From Combretum micranthum (lineage: Eukaryota; Streptophyta; Magnoliopsida; Myrtales; Combretaceae), in NCBI GenBank assembly GCA_024138025.1, contig JAMXBD010001098.1:248001-312000 (forward strand): a DNA stretch of 64,000 nucleotides, written 5' to 3'. Both the position numbers and the translations under genes were made by a program. Positions 23,409-34,869 of this stretch are shown here, piece by piece. The notes below the pieces were generated by a model, which saw nothing but the letters and a program-made list of their open reading frames with translations, ran no database searches and was not told the origin of the DNA. Each line of letters opens with the position of its first letter. Position 1 is the first letter of the stretch.

Positions 23409-24599
23409 ATGCCTCCAAGAAGAAGGATTCCTGAGGAGAATGAGAATTTGGGGTAGCAGCAGGATGAGCAGCAGGCTCGGAATCAGGACTTACCACCACC
23501 TCCACCTATTAGATAGCAGGTTCCGGTTAATATTGCACAGCTTATGTAGGTTGTGAATGCTTTGTTAGGAGTAGTTGGTCAACAACAGCAGGATATGAGG
23601 AGGGACATGCAGATGATCCAAGAAAATGCTGAAGCTTGGAGACAAGAGACTCAGAGACTAAATGGGAATGGAGCTAGACATGTAGATGTGCTTAATCTAA
23701 ACAAATTTGTGGACTTGGTGCATAAGTTTGAGCCAGTACCAGGTAAGTCTCTCGAAGCACAATTGTGGATGGAAGAGGTTGAGAAGACGTTTGCTGCTCT
23801 GAATATTCGAGAGAATAAGAAAGTTGAATATGCCTCCTATTTGCTGACTGGAAGAGCCAATAACTGGTGGTTGAGCACCAAAAGACACATGATTGGTATG
23901 ATTACATGGCAAATGTTTCAGCAGGCTTTCTACAGAGAATTCTTTCCCGACAGTGTTAAGCAGAGAATGCTTCAAGAGGATTGCACCCTGCAACAAGGGA
24001 AGATGACAGTGGAAAAATATGAGGCGGAATTGCACAAGTTGATGAGATTTCTACTTGACGCTCTGAAAGAGAGTGAAGATGCCAAGGTTAGCAGATTCAT
24101 CACTGGACTAGAGCCGAGATGGTATCAGGTGAATTTGATGGATTTAGCCAACTACTCAATTGTGGTGAACAAAGCCAAGACAGTAGAGTAGGGCATGAGT
24201 AGGATTAGAAGCCGTGAGCCACAGAGGAATTAGGTATTCTTAGGCAAGAGGCCAGCAACTGGTGTACTGACACAGGATAGAGGCAAGAGGCCTGTCACAT
24301 AGAATTTCAGGCCAGCAGTGCAGAATACAGATAGAAGATGCATAAGATGCCTTGGACCACATGATGTGAAGGATTGCAAGTGGGTAGAGAATGCTTGCTT
24401 TTCTTGTGGAAAGCTAGGATATAAGAGTAATACCTATACAAACAAAGTTATTCCACAGGTTTTCTGCTTCAAGTATGGGTAGAGGGGACATAGAGCTATA
24501 GATTGTAAAGGGAAGCAATATAGCAGAGTTTATTCTGACCAGGGCAGCGAGCACTAGCAAAGGTTTACGCTTTACAGCGTAGTGAGACATCTAGTGTAG
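23409..24599 (+). pseudogene. Element 1 gag, broken by stops that are all TAG
   Basis: Starts MPPRRRIPEEN at 23409. The capsid-like region shows FEPVPGKSLEAQLWMEEVEK, YLLTGRANNWW and FYREFFPDSVKQ, then paired cysteine motifs (CIRCLGPHDVKDC and CFSCGKLGYKS) and a third damaged knuckle near 24460-24515 (GHRAIDCK). In the starting frame the stops at 23454, 23514, 23547, 24189, 24231, 24300, 24480, 24555 and 24597 are all TAG; there is no TAA or TGA up to that point. Between about 24555 and 24631 the frame also shifts relative to the protease. Gag would form the particle that packages element RNA. Confidence 0.9.
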
Positions 24600-24960
24600 A
24601 CAGTATCGTGGGTATGTTTCCTATGCGTTATTCGATACTGGTGCCAGTTTCTCTTGCGTTTCTGAATCTTTTATGTCTGTTTGTGGTATGTCTGCTGAGT
24701 TTATGTCTGGATGTGTGTCTGTTAGTACTCCTTTGGGAAGTGAGTCTTTATTGAATAGAATATGTAGGAATGTGGATATTGAGATAGAGGTTAGACATCT
24801 ACCTGCAGATTTGGTAGTGCTGTATATGTTAGATTTTGATGTAATTTTGGGTGTAGATTGGTTGGCAAAGTACCATTGGTGATTGATTGCCATAACCTGG
24901 TAGTAGAGTTCAGTTTGCCCGATGGTGACCAGTTTGTTTATAAGTTGGTAATGCAAAGAC
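24600..24960 (+). pseudogene. Element 1 aspartic protease region
   Basis: The active-site motif LFDTGASFSCVS lies near 24628-24663 and the later ILGVDWLAKYHW at about 24844-24881, with the usual spacing of a retroviral-type aspartic protease that cleaves the Gag-Pol polyprotein. The frame differs from gag by +1, and a TGA at 24882 ends the block. Confidence 0.85.
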
Positions 24961-25001
24961 CTCCAGTTCTACCTAGCTATGAACTGTGGGAATGATCAGT
25001 T

Positions 25002-26030
25002 TTGGCTGCTATGGTGAAAGAAGATGAGAAGGAGATAGTGTTGTTGGATGTTCTGATTGTATGTGAGTATCTAGAAGTTTTTCCGGAGGATCTGCCTGGA
25101 TTACCACCAGAGAGGGAAGTGGAGTTTGGTATTGATTTGATACCCGGTACTGTACCGAAATCAAAAGCTCTTTATCAAATGGCTCCTACAGAACTTGCTG
25201 AGCTTAAAGTGCAGTTGGATGATTTGTTGAAGAAGAAGTTCATTAGACCCAGTGTTTCACCTTGGGGAGCTCTAATTCTGTTTGTTAAGAAAAAGGATGG
25301 CGGTATGAGACCGTGCATCGACTACAGAGAATTAAATCAGGTGACACTGAAGAACAAGTATCCATTGCTACGAATTGATGATCTGTTCGATCAGTTGGCA
25401 TGAGCTTCAGTGTTCTCAAAGATAGACTTGAGATCTGGATATCATCAGTTGAGAGTGAAAGCCGAAGATATTCAGAAGATAGCTTTCAGGATAAGGTATG
25501 GACATTATGAATTTGTTGTCATTCCTTTTGGACTCACCAATGCACCAGCAATATTTATGGATTTGATGAACAGAGTCTTCAGGGAGTATCTTGATATGTT
25601 TGTGGTAGTCTTCATTGATGAAGTATTGGTGTATTCAAGGACTAAAGAGGAGCATCCAGAACATTTAAGATTAGTTCTAACCAGATTGAAGGAAGAGAAG
25701 TTATATGCGAAGTTTTGAAAATGTGAGTTCTGGTTGGAACAGGTGTCTTTTTTAGCACATGTTGTTGATGGTAGTAGAATATCAGTAGATCCTGAGAAAG
25801 TCAAAGCAGTTGTTGAATGGCTAAGACCCAAGACTGTGACAAAAATCAGAAGTTTTCTAGGAATGGTGGGATATTACAAAAGATTTGTGGAAAAGTTTTC
25901 CAAAATTGCCAGTCCTTTGACCCGGTCGATACAGAAGAGAGTGAAGTATGAATGGAGTGAAAGCTGTGAAACTAGTTTTCAGTTGTTGAAGAATAAGTTA
26001 GTATCTGCTCTAGTGCTAGCCTTACCTTGA
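25002..26030 (+). pseudogene. Element 1 reverse transcriptase, active-site Asp replaced
   Basis: Recognisable from [20 protein letters not shown] through [44 protein letters not shown] and [18 protein letters not shown] to [11 protein letters not shown]. The catalytic box, normally F/Y-x-D-D, reads FIDE (25611-25622), so the second metal-binding aspartate is changed. TGA stops at 25401-25403 and 25716-25718 break it further. It would copy the element RNA into DNA in the particle. Confidence 0.92.
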
Positions 26031-26400
26031 GTGGTGAGGAGTATGTTATTTATAGTAACGCCTTTATACAACGTTTAGGATGTGTGTTGATGCAGAGAGG
26101 CAGGGTTATAGCATATGCTTTCAGACAATTAAAGCCCTATGAGAGAAATTATCCTACTCACGATCTGGAACTAGCAGTAGTTGTGCATGCTTTGAAGCTG
26201 TGGAGACACTACCTATATGGGGAAGGATGTAAAGTGTATACGGATCACAAAAGTTTAAAATACATCTTTACCCAGAAAAGAGTTGAACATGAGACAGAGA
26301 AGATAGTTAGAACTTTTAAAGGATTATGATATTGATATTCAGTATCATCCAGAAAAGTCGAATGTGGTAGCTGACGCCTTGAGCATAAAGAGAATAGAGA
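26027..26400 (+). pseudogene. Element 1 RNase H region
   Basis: Shows [38 protein letters not shown] and [17 protein letters not shown], typical of Gypsy RNase H. The position that is normally Asp in the first motif (Y-S/T-D-A) is Asn here (26057-26059), which should abolish activity. The frame changes near 26285-26330, after which VVADALS is recognisable near 26364-26385. Confidence 0.85.
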
Positions 26401-26639
26401 ATCTTGCAGCTTTGATCACGATGGAATGTCATCTCATTAATGATATGAGGAAGCTTGAGTTGGAAATAGTCACAAGACAGATAGGTAAAAGATTAGCTAA
26501 TATGAGAATTCAACCTACTCTTATGGACAGAATCAAAACAGCTCAAACAGATGATCAGAGTATCTTGGATATAAAGAGGAAAATGGAGATGAGTCGAGCA
26601 CTAGAGTTTTATGTGGATGATGAAGGTATCCTTAGGTAC

Positions 26640-27773
26640 AAAGGGAGATTGTGTGTGCCAGTGTAAGGAGAACTTAAGAGGGAACTGTTGATGGAAGCGC
26701 ACTACTCCAGTTATTCCATTCATCCTGGAGGGAACAAGATGTATTAGAATTTGAAAAAGTTATACTGGTGGAACAATATGAAAAAGGAGACAGCGGAATA
26801 TGTATCTAAGTATCATACGTGTCAGATGATTAATATTGAGCATAGAAAACCAGCAGGTAAGTTGAAGCCTTTGCTAATACCACTGTGGAAGTGGGAACAT
26901 ATCACCATGGATTTTGTTTCTGCTTTACCTAAGACAAGAGATAAGTTTGATTCAATTTGGGTCATTGAGGATCGTCTTACAAAGGTAGCTCACTTTATAC
27001 CTATCAAGACTAGTTATAAGTTAGAGCGTCTAGCATAGTTGTACATCAAGGAGATTATGAGATTGCACGGAATACCAGTAACAATTGTGTCAGATAGGAA
27101 TACCAGATTTGTTGGAAGGTTCTGGAGAAGTCTGCATCAAGCTTCGGGAACTAAGGTCGTGTTCAATACTGTTTATCATCCTCAGACTGATGGGCAATCT
27201 GAAAGGACTATATAGACTTTAGAAGATATGTTGAGAGCATGCATTTTGGATTTTAAAGGAAGTTCGGATGAGCATTTGCCACTAGTGGAATTTGCCTACA
27301 ACAATAGTTATCAAACGTTGATTGGCATGCCTCCATACGAAGCGCTTTATGGCAGAAAGCATAGATCACCTATTCATTGGGATGAAGTGGGTGAAAGACA
27401 GTTGTTGGGACTAGAGTTAGTCCAAGATGTTGTTGACAAGGTCAGTTTGATCAAGCAAAGATTGCAAGCTGCTTAGAATCGACAAAAGAGTTAAGCGGAT
27501 AAACGAAGAAGACCCTTGGAATTTCAAGTGGGTTAGCACATTTTGTTAAAGATTTCACCAACAAAGGGCGTTGTTAGATTTGGCTTAAGAGGAAAGTTAA
27601 ATCATCAATATGTAGGACCATATGAGATTCTTGAAAGGGTAGGCGACATGGCTTATAGATTAGCTTTACCGACTGATTTGGAGGGAGTACATTATGTGTT
27701 CTACGTATCCATGCTTAGAAAGTATGTTAGAGATCTGGAAGAAATAATAGCTCTTGAACCTCAGGAAGTGTAG
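26640..27773 (+). pseudogene. Element 1 integrase
   Basis: Contains a zinc-binding part (HYSSYSIHPGGNKM, CQMINIEHRK) and the catalytic core with WEHITMDFVSALP, VTIVSDRNTRFVGRFW and TDGQSERT, so the D, D and E positions of the triad are all still present, followed by YEALYGRKHRSPIHW and GPYEILERVGDMAYRLALP. It is interrupted by TAA at 26664, TAG at 26745, 27036, about 27211, 27474 and about 27532, and TAG at 27771. Integrase would insert element DNA into chromosomes. Confidence 0.92.
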
Positions 27774-27947
27774 CCGAACCTTACGACGGTTGAAAAGCCA
27801 ATCAGAATTATGGATTCTAAGGAGAAGATTCTAAGAAGCAAGGTGATCAAATATGTAAGAGTGCAGTGGACTAATCAAACTAAATGTGAAGCTACCTGAG
27901 AGTTAGAAGAAGACATGAGAACGAAATATCCAGAGTTGCTTCAATAA
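27774..27947 (+). pseudogene. Element 1 integrase C-terminal chromodomain
   Basis: In frame after the TAG at 27771: KPIRIMDSKEKILRSKVIKY, then VQWTNQTKCEAT, a TGA where family members have Trp, and ELEEDMRTKYPELLQ before the TAA at 27945. This is the chromodomain of chromoviruses, thought to steer integration to particular chromatin. Confidence 0.85.
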
Positions 27948-27954
27948 TCTAGGT

Positions 27955-27993
27955 AACTTTCGACGACGAAAGTTCTTTTTAGGAGAGAAGAGA
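27955..27993 (+). other. Element 1 pre-PPT hairpin and polypurine tract
   Basis: AACTTTCG-ACGA-CGAAAGTT (27955-27974) forms a perfect 8-bp stem. After a short T run, the polypurine tract AGGAGAGAAGAGA (27981-27993) directly precedes the 3' LTR; this primes plus-strand DNA synthesis. Related hairpins are present at the same place in elements 2 and 3. Confidence 0.85.
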
Positions 27994-30127
27994 TGTAATA
28001 TACGAAAATATAAAGATAAAAAAAATAATTGATTATGAATCATAAGATGATATAGGATGATTTTAAGGTCAAAACAAGTGAGTTGTAAAAGTTTAAGTTT
28101 GATTAGGGAATGAATGATGAAATTCGGGTTTCTGCAATTTTTGACAGATGCTACACCACCATCTGGAGAATCTACACCGTCGGCGCAGAGACGGCATAGA
28201 AAGGAAACAGTAGCTTTTTTTTAACACTGAGTGGAACGACGCTGATGTACACGAGAGTTTCTTTTAACGCCGGATAGGAACGCCGCCGGCGTTGATGATG
28301 AATTTGTCGGCATATATTGCTAGATCGAAATTCTAGGAATTCAAAGCCTCGATAAACGCCGCCAGTGTTTGTGATATTTTTACTAACATAGGGTATACTT
28401 CGGCAAAAATAAGCTGTACATTGCGATGTAGGTGCCGGCGTATGAGCAATTTTTATATATATGAGACGCGAGAAACGGTTTTCGAAAGAAACGTTTATTC
28501 ATTTTTTTCCTTCTTATAAAAGAGTTTTGAAGTGTTCTTGGAGTTTTAGAGTTGGAGAGTCATCAAGAGGGTGTTTTTGATCCAAAAAGTGATCTTAATC
28601 TTCTCCTATGGATTATATACCAATTTATATAAGTCTATTAGGGTTTGGTTGGATTTTGCATGAAGGTTCTTATGATGAAACCCTAGCACGTGTTAAGATC
28701 CGTGATTGGTGAATGTAAGTCGGGTTTTAGCGATTCAAATCAGTAAGTTTATCTCCTCTATGATGGATTCAAACAAAATATGAGTTAAACAATCCTTATA
28801 CGTTCTTTATGTTGTACATATTAGGGTTTTAGTGAAATATTTGGTGTTTGTGGAGTTTTATGCGGTTCATTGTTGTTCTTGAGGATATTTGTGGAGTTTA
28901 ATCGGAATAGACGATGCAGATAGCGGAGATTTCTTCTCAAGTTACGATTTTTTGAGAATTCATGTCTGTTAGGATATATATTGATAATGCGTTCATATCT
29001 ATTGATATGTGTATATATATATGTTGAACAGGATATTTGGAGTTTGTGGAATTGTTGTTGGTGTTGATATAGGAGTTTGTGGAGTTCGGGTTGTCTTTGT
29101 TGTTGTTGATATTGGATTTGAGGATTTGATTTGTATTCCTGAAATTGAGAAAAGTACGACCAATCCTTACTTGTTGTTTTTGCTCGTAAGCTTAGTATTG
29201 ATTGAATGGTTATAGGAACAGAATTTCATAATAAACCTAATTATATCGGCTTAATAATTGTCTATCTGGTTATGCTTAGCTTTGACCAGTAAAGACCTGG
29301 CAAACAATGATACTGGTGAGGCACCCTAATGATCTTGGTGTGAGGTTTGTCCCTAATGGGCTCGTGCCTTGATATGATTCCGGTAGAATTAGGTGTTCTG
29401 GATTCGAGGTGTTTAGGGAGTACCCACTCATCCATATATGTATATGATTATTATTTTCAAAGAGTTATTTGATTTTCAATGGGGTCTGAGTAACTCCAAG
29501 TTCGGGATTAGAGTATATCTAATACTAGACTGTGTTGTTTTGTTGGCTTAAGAAAGATAATAATATGACTCTTTGCATTAGTTTAAGTTGCATGTATTAT
29601 CTGTCTATTTTATGTGCATATGCATTTGTTTTTGGATTAGGATTATCGTACTGGGCTTCGCCGCTCATTCTTTTAAATTTTCAGGTATAGGTGAAGAGGA
29701 TATAATATATGATCTTTCTGGATATGAGTTGTTCTTTGATAACGGGAATGGCGATAGTAGACTCGACTACCCAGCCGAGAGTTAGTCTTCATATATCAGG
29801 ATTTATAAAGAAAAGACATGTTTAGGTCATTTGGAGTTGTAGTTGGATTTTTATGTGGTTTTAAATGAAAAGATTTCGATGTGAACAATTTTTAGTTTTC
29901 TGCTGAATTTATTGGCTAGTGATGTCGACTTGGATTTTATGCTTGAACCAGGAGTTCATATTTTATGAGGTATATGTTTTTAGTTTAAACAGGTTTCGTA
30001 TCCTATGAGATACCCTATGTGTGTTTACAGATGATAAATGTATTATTGTGGATATTAAAGCCTTTGCGTGTCCTATATAAGAGAGGATAAGTGGCGGGTT
30101 GTAATGCCTTCAGATTAGGGTATTACA
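27994..30127 (+). repeat. Element 1 3' LTR
   Basis: Begins TGTAATATACG directly after the polypurine tract and ends TATTACA, with the target duplication CTAAG next to it. It is 2134 bp, against 2137 for the 5' LTR. An open frame at 29009-29215 has a counterpart in the 5' LTR but shows no sign of being a gene. Confidence 0.95.
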
Positions 30128-31935
30128 CTAAGGCTGAGATTCTACTAAACCACAATTATAACAGGATATAACTTCAATTAGTTAAGGGGAACTTCTAAAG
30201 TATTAATGTCATAAATGTAAACTTCTAAATAACTCAATTGGCATAAACCTTATATCAAACTTAAAAGGTTATATGAAAAGTCTCATAACTTCAAGAGTCA
30301 TAATAACTAATTAAAACTTCATTAAGTCTCAAACTCTAGCTATCTTCAATTCAAAATATCTAATAGTCAGCTAGAAAATCTGCTCCACTATTGTCGTCCT
30401 CATAATCCATGAAAATATCATAACCAAACAAATAAAAAAACCACTGGATCATCACCTGTTCCTAAAAATTAAAAAGAAATTAGCGAAAAGGCCCAGTATG
30501 CCAAATCACAACCACATGCACATGAGTCAACATCATAGAAATCCACATACAATATGGTAACATATGCAACAATTACAATTTATTATCTTTTGACTAGCTA
30601 GGCAATCAATACACTTAAGAATCATGTGCAACTAAACCTAGATTCAGAGTAACTCATGACTTTATAAAACATAGATACTTATGTATATATATATATATAT
30701 ATATTGGTGTTAGGTACTCCCCACACACCTTGGGTGTCATACTCGTACCACTCCTAAACTACTGGAATAATCTCTATGACACTCTGCCGAGGATAACGTT
30801 ACATATAGATCATTAGGGTGCCATTCTAGTACATCGGTGCTCCCTATTCACTAAACCCAGCTAAGCACAAGCAACAACAAATTTAAAGTCGGATCGTGTT
30901 AAGTCTATTTTGTAGTTTCTAAACCTGCATTCACAAGCAACACCTAAGGTAAGAATGTACCTGATACGATGCTTCAAACAGCTAAATCAACAAAACCAAG
31001 ATCACCTTATCACATATAGAAAAAAGTAACTCAAAACTTTATTTCAAAAGAAAAACATTACTTCTAAGATCATCTAACCTCCTAAGCTATTAACAACTAT
31101 AACTACTCTAGGTCTATATATGCCTTACTACTTGGATTTTGGTGCATCGCTTTTGAACTAAGGATTTAGGTGTTTAAAAAGATCAAAACAAGTGTTAAAA
31201 GAAGGTTACACAATCCCCCTGTTGATCATGCCCGTGATAGAGGATGTGATAGGCTTTGGGAAAGACAAACATATCACAATGCCCTTATCACGCCTGTTAT
31301 GGGGGGCGTGATAGTCATCACGGCCTCTATCACGGTTGTGATGAGGGTGGTGATGGCCATCACAGCCATGATCGGCTTAGATTTATCACTTCTGAGGAGA
31401 TCATGGCCCGTGCCACCATCGTGACCCTTATTCGCTCCAAAACATGAGAAAAGCTCCTAAATATCCCTTCTTTGGATCCTAAATCATGCAAACTCCAAAA
31501 AGAAAATATCTTTTCACATATAAAGCATTGTTATAAGCGTAATACCTGAATTTTCCCTTTTCTATTGAAATTAACAACTGCAAACACCAACAAGTTGACT
31601 TATGGTTATCCAAACTCTCACAAAAACAACAAAAACCTTTAACACAACGACACAAATTCAAAAAAGACAAATCATTCATATCAATAAAGGATCGAAAAGA
31701 AAAAAACTCACCTATTAATTAGCTTACATGATTCCTTGGAGTAAGATACAAATCTTGAAAGAGTCATAGGGTTTGGCTCCTTGTGATACTGTTCATAGAG
31801 AGAGATATGTATCTTTTAAACGAGGGTGAAAAGAGTTATTTTATTATTTCATATTTAGGTAGACATATTGCCATTTTATTTAATAGCATATGACACTCTT
31901 ACCCTTCATTATAGATTATTTATTTTAATATTACA
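30128..31935 (-). repeat. Element 3 3' LTR, major part
   Basis: Continuation of the LTR begun at 21009-21075. Homologous to the element 2 LTRs in order: the TACTCCCCACACACC block near 30713, the interior, and the terminal TATTACA at 31929-31935. Between about 31210 and 31440 it has a GC-rich island of repeated GTGATRG and CYATCAC words in both orientations. A (TA)n run lies near 30683-30704. Confidence 0.85.
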
Positions 31936-31977
31936 TCCCCTTCCCCCACAAAAAAGGAACTTCCATCCTTGGAAGTT
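31936..31977 (-). other. Element 3 polypurine tract and pre-PPT hairpin
   Basis: On the minus strand GTGGGGGAAGGGGA (31949-31936) abuts the LTR. Just upstream, AACTTCC-AAGGAT-GGAAGTT (31977-31958) forms a 7-bp stem corresponding to the element 1 hairpin, with a paired T-A to C-G change. Confidence 0.8.
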
Positions 31978-31989
31978 ACCTAGATCATT

Positions 31990-33340
31990 GAAAAGCTTAA
32001 GATACTTTGTCCTCATTTCTTCCTCTAGCTCCCAAGTAGCTTCTCGCTTTGTTTGATTTGTCTATAGTACCTTCACATACTTGACCACATGCCTTCTTAG
32101 AATCTGTTCTTTTGTATCAACAATCTTTATTGGCTTTTCAACTATAGCGAGATTTAATTGTACTTCCGATAGTTCCAAAGCTACTATCTGTTCAAGATCT
32201 AACACATATTTTCTCAACATAGAAACATGGAATACATTGTGTAATCCATCGAAAACTAGGCGGTAAAGCTAACCTAATAAGCTACATCGCTTATTCGCTT
32301 TAAGATTTCAAATGTTCCTACATACTTAGGGTTTAACTTGCTCCTCAAATCAAACTAAAGACACCTTTAGCTGGTGAGATCTTAAGTAGGACATGTTCTC
32401 TTACTTGAAACTCTAAAGGTCTCTCCTCTTATTGCATAATTCTTACGGCTTTGAGCAATTTTTAACTTCTGCCGATTGCCTTGACCTTATCAATAGCATC
32501 ATGTACCAACTCCGGTCCCATTAATTCTCTCACCTACTTCATCCCAATGAATCAACAACCTACACTTTCTATTATATAGGACTTCATAAGGTAGCATCCC
32601 AAGTGATGCCTAAAACTGTTTTATAAGCAAACTCCAGCAAAGATAAGTGTCATCCCATTTACCCTAAAATCTAAAAATGCTCTCAACACGTCTTCTAATA
32701 TTTCGATGGTTCATTGAGATTACCTATTTGTCTAGATGATAGTAATACTAAAATCCACTTTAATGCCCAAGGCTTTGTGTAGACTCTCTAGATTCCCAGC
32801 AAACTGGTATCTTTATTTGATGCTATAATAGTACCCATTGTACCTCACCATCTCTTTAATGCACAATTTTGCCAAATACTCTAAAGTATACTTAGTTCTA
32901 ATGGGTAAAAATGGGTTACCTTGGTAAGTCTATCAACAATCACCCATACTGAGTCAAACCTTTCTCTGGTTTTAGGTAGCCAAAACAAAATCTATGGTTA
33001 TGTGCTCTCACTTCCACAGAGGTACAGGTAAAGGTTTCAATTCACCTGTTGGCTTCTATGCTCGATATTGATCAACTGATACGTATAACACTTAGAGACA
33101 ATTTTGCAATCTCTTCTCAATGTTATTCCACCAATATATCTTCTTCAAATCATGTACCTTTTGTTGCCTCCCAAGTAAATAGAATAACCGAAGTAATGTG
33201 CCTTTTTTGGTAACTCCTTCTTGAGCTCTCCTTATCTGGTATACATAACTTCCTTTGTATCTCATGATACCCTCGTTATCTATGTGAAGCCTAGCTGCTC
33301 TGCCTACTTTCATTCTCTTTTTACCTCTTAACACTTAGAT
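31990..33340 (-). pseudogene. Element 3 integrase and chromodomain remnants
   Basis: On the minus strand, zinc-binding and core pieces appear from about 33334 (LHIDNEGIMRYKG, KKIYWWNNIEK). Further down come HVSMLRKYVLDLEQIVALE and a chromodomain with KREATWELEEEMRTKY near 32020. These align with element 1 in the same order but carry frequent stops and frameshifts, including a TAG where a Trp codon is expected in the chromodomain. Confidence 0.8.
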
Positions 33341-33449
33341 CATTCGCCTGAGCTGCTTTGATTCTTTCTGTGATAGTAGGTAGAATCTAAAGTTAGCCAT
33401 CTTGCCCCTCCTGTCTGTTCACTATTTCTAACTCCACTTTCTCATATCA

Positions 33450-34800
33450 TCTATCATACGACATTCAGAAGGAATAAAAGCTACTAGATTCTCAATTCAC
33501 TTTCTAGTTTCTACTTAAGGCGTTTGCTACTACATTCGCCTTCCCAAGATGGTACCGAATATCTATATCATAATTCTTTATTAGCTCTAACCAACTCCTT
33601 TGCCTCCTATTAAATTCTCTCTGGGTAAGGATATACTTTAAATTTATGATCAGTATATACTCTGCATCTCTCTCCATACAAATAGTGTCTCCATAGCTTT
33701 AAGTCATGTACTACTGTTGCCAGTTCTTGTTCATGTGTAGAATAATTCTTTTCGTAAGGCTTCAACTATCTGGAAGCATATACTATCACTTTTCCTCCTT
33801 GCATTAACACACAACCTAACCCTTATATGGATGCATCACTAAAGACGGTATGCTCCTTACCACTTACTATAAGGTTAGCATGGTGTTCATTTGCTTTTCT
33901 TTCAACTACTAGAAATTATTCTCATAGTTTCATCCTAAACATATTTTACTCCTTTCTGGGTCAATTTGGTTAAAGGTCTTGCAATCTTAGAGAAATCCTC
34001 CACAAACCTTCTATAGTAGCCCGCCATTCTCAGAAAACTTCTAATTTCTTATACATTTTTAGGAGTTAGTCATTCAACATTGCCTTTACTTTCTAGGATC
34101 CACTGCTATCCCATTTTATCAATAATGTGCCTCAGAAAGATACTTGCTCTAAACAGAACTCACATTTTCTGAACTTAGCATACAACTTTTCATCCTACAA
34201 TCTGCTTAGAACTAATCTTAAATGCTTTTCATATTCTTCCTTAGTTTTAGAATATACCATAACATCATCTATAAAGACTACAAACAAATATAGATAATCT
34301 CTGAAGACTCTATTCATAAGGTTCGTAACGATGGTTGGTGCATTTTAAACCTAACAACATAACTATAATCAATATCTGGTTTTTAAGGCTGTCTTCTGTA
34401 TCTCCTCTACTCTATTAGGGATATCTTGATCTAAGATCAATCTTTAAGAATACTTATGCTCCTAACCAGCTGGTTAAATAGGTCATCTATCCTTAGTAAA
34501 GTGTATTTATTTTTTATAGTTATCTGGTTCAACTTATAAAAACCTCATGCTAACATTTTTTTCCTTACATAAAAATTGGAGCTCTCCAGGGTGACAAACT
34601 TCTTCTTAGCAGATCTTCTAACTGAATGTTTAGCTCAACAAGTTCGATTAGTGTCATGTGGTATGGTGTCTTAGATATGGGTATATTACCCGGCACCAAA
34701 TTAATACAGAACTCTATCTCCTTTCTAATAGTATCCCGATAGATCTTTTGGGAAAACTTCGAGGTATTCACATGCTATTGGTACCTGAGTAAGGTCTGCC
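33450..34800 (-). pseudogene. Element 3 reverse transcriptase/RNase H remnants
   Basis: Minus-strand pieces include EIEFCINLVPGNIPISKTPY with LEDLLRRSLSPWRAPI (34771-34565), then VVFIDDVMVYSKTKEE near 34290-34240. Here the catalytic FIDD (34275-34264) is unchanged, unlike in element 1. RNase H pieces follow near 33640-33850. Multiple frameshifts and stops. Confidence 0.8.
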
Positions 34801-34869
34801 TTTGGTTTATCTTCTATCATCAAGGCTACTATGGATAAGGTAGATCTATCCCATAAGTCATTAGTAGGT

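Larger units (their letters stand above)
21076..30127 (+). mobile_element. Element 1: full-length chromodomain Ty3/Gypsy retrotransposon
   Basis: A 9052-bp plus-strand element with LTRs at 21076-23212 and 27994-30127, target duplication CTAAG at 21071-21075 and 30128-30132, primer-binding site, polypurine tract, and gag-protease-RT-RNase H-integrase-chromodomain order. Long LTRs plus a chromodomain after the integrase point to a chromovirus of Tekay/Del type. All reading frames are broken by stops or frameshifts, so it is not autonomous now. The two LTRs differ at roughly one base in ten over their first 210 bp but are much closer further on, so it is not a very recent insertion. It is nested in the LTR of element 3. 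Confidence 0.95.

Noticed and set aside
31170..31424. An 84-codon frame with repeated hydrophobic segments in the element 3 LTR
   Set aside because: It is produced by the GTGATRG/CYATCAC repeat island of the LTR, not by a gene.
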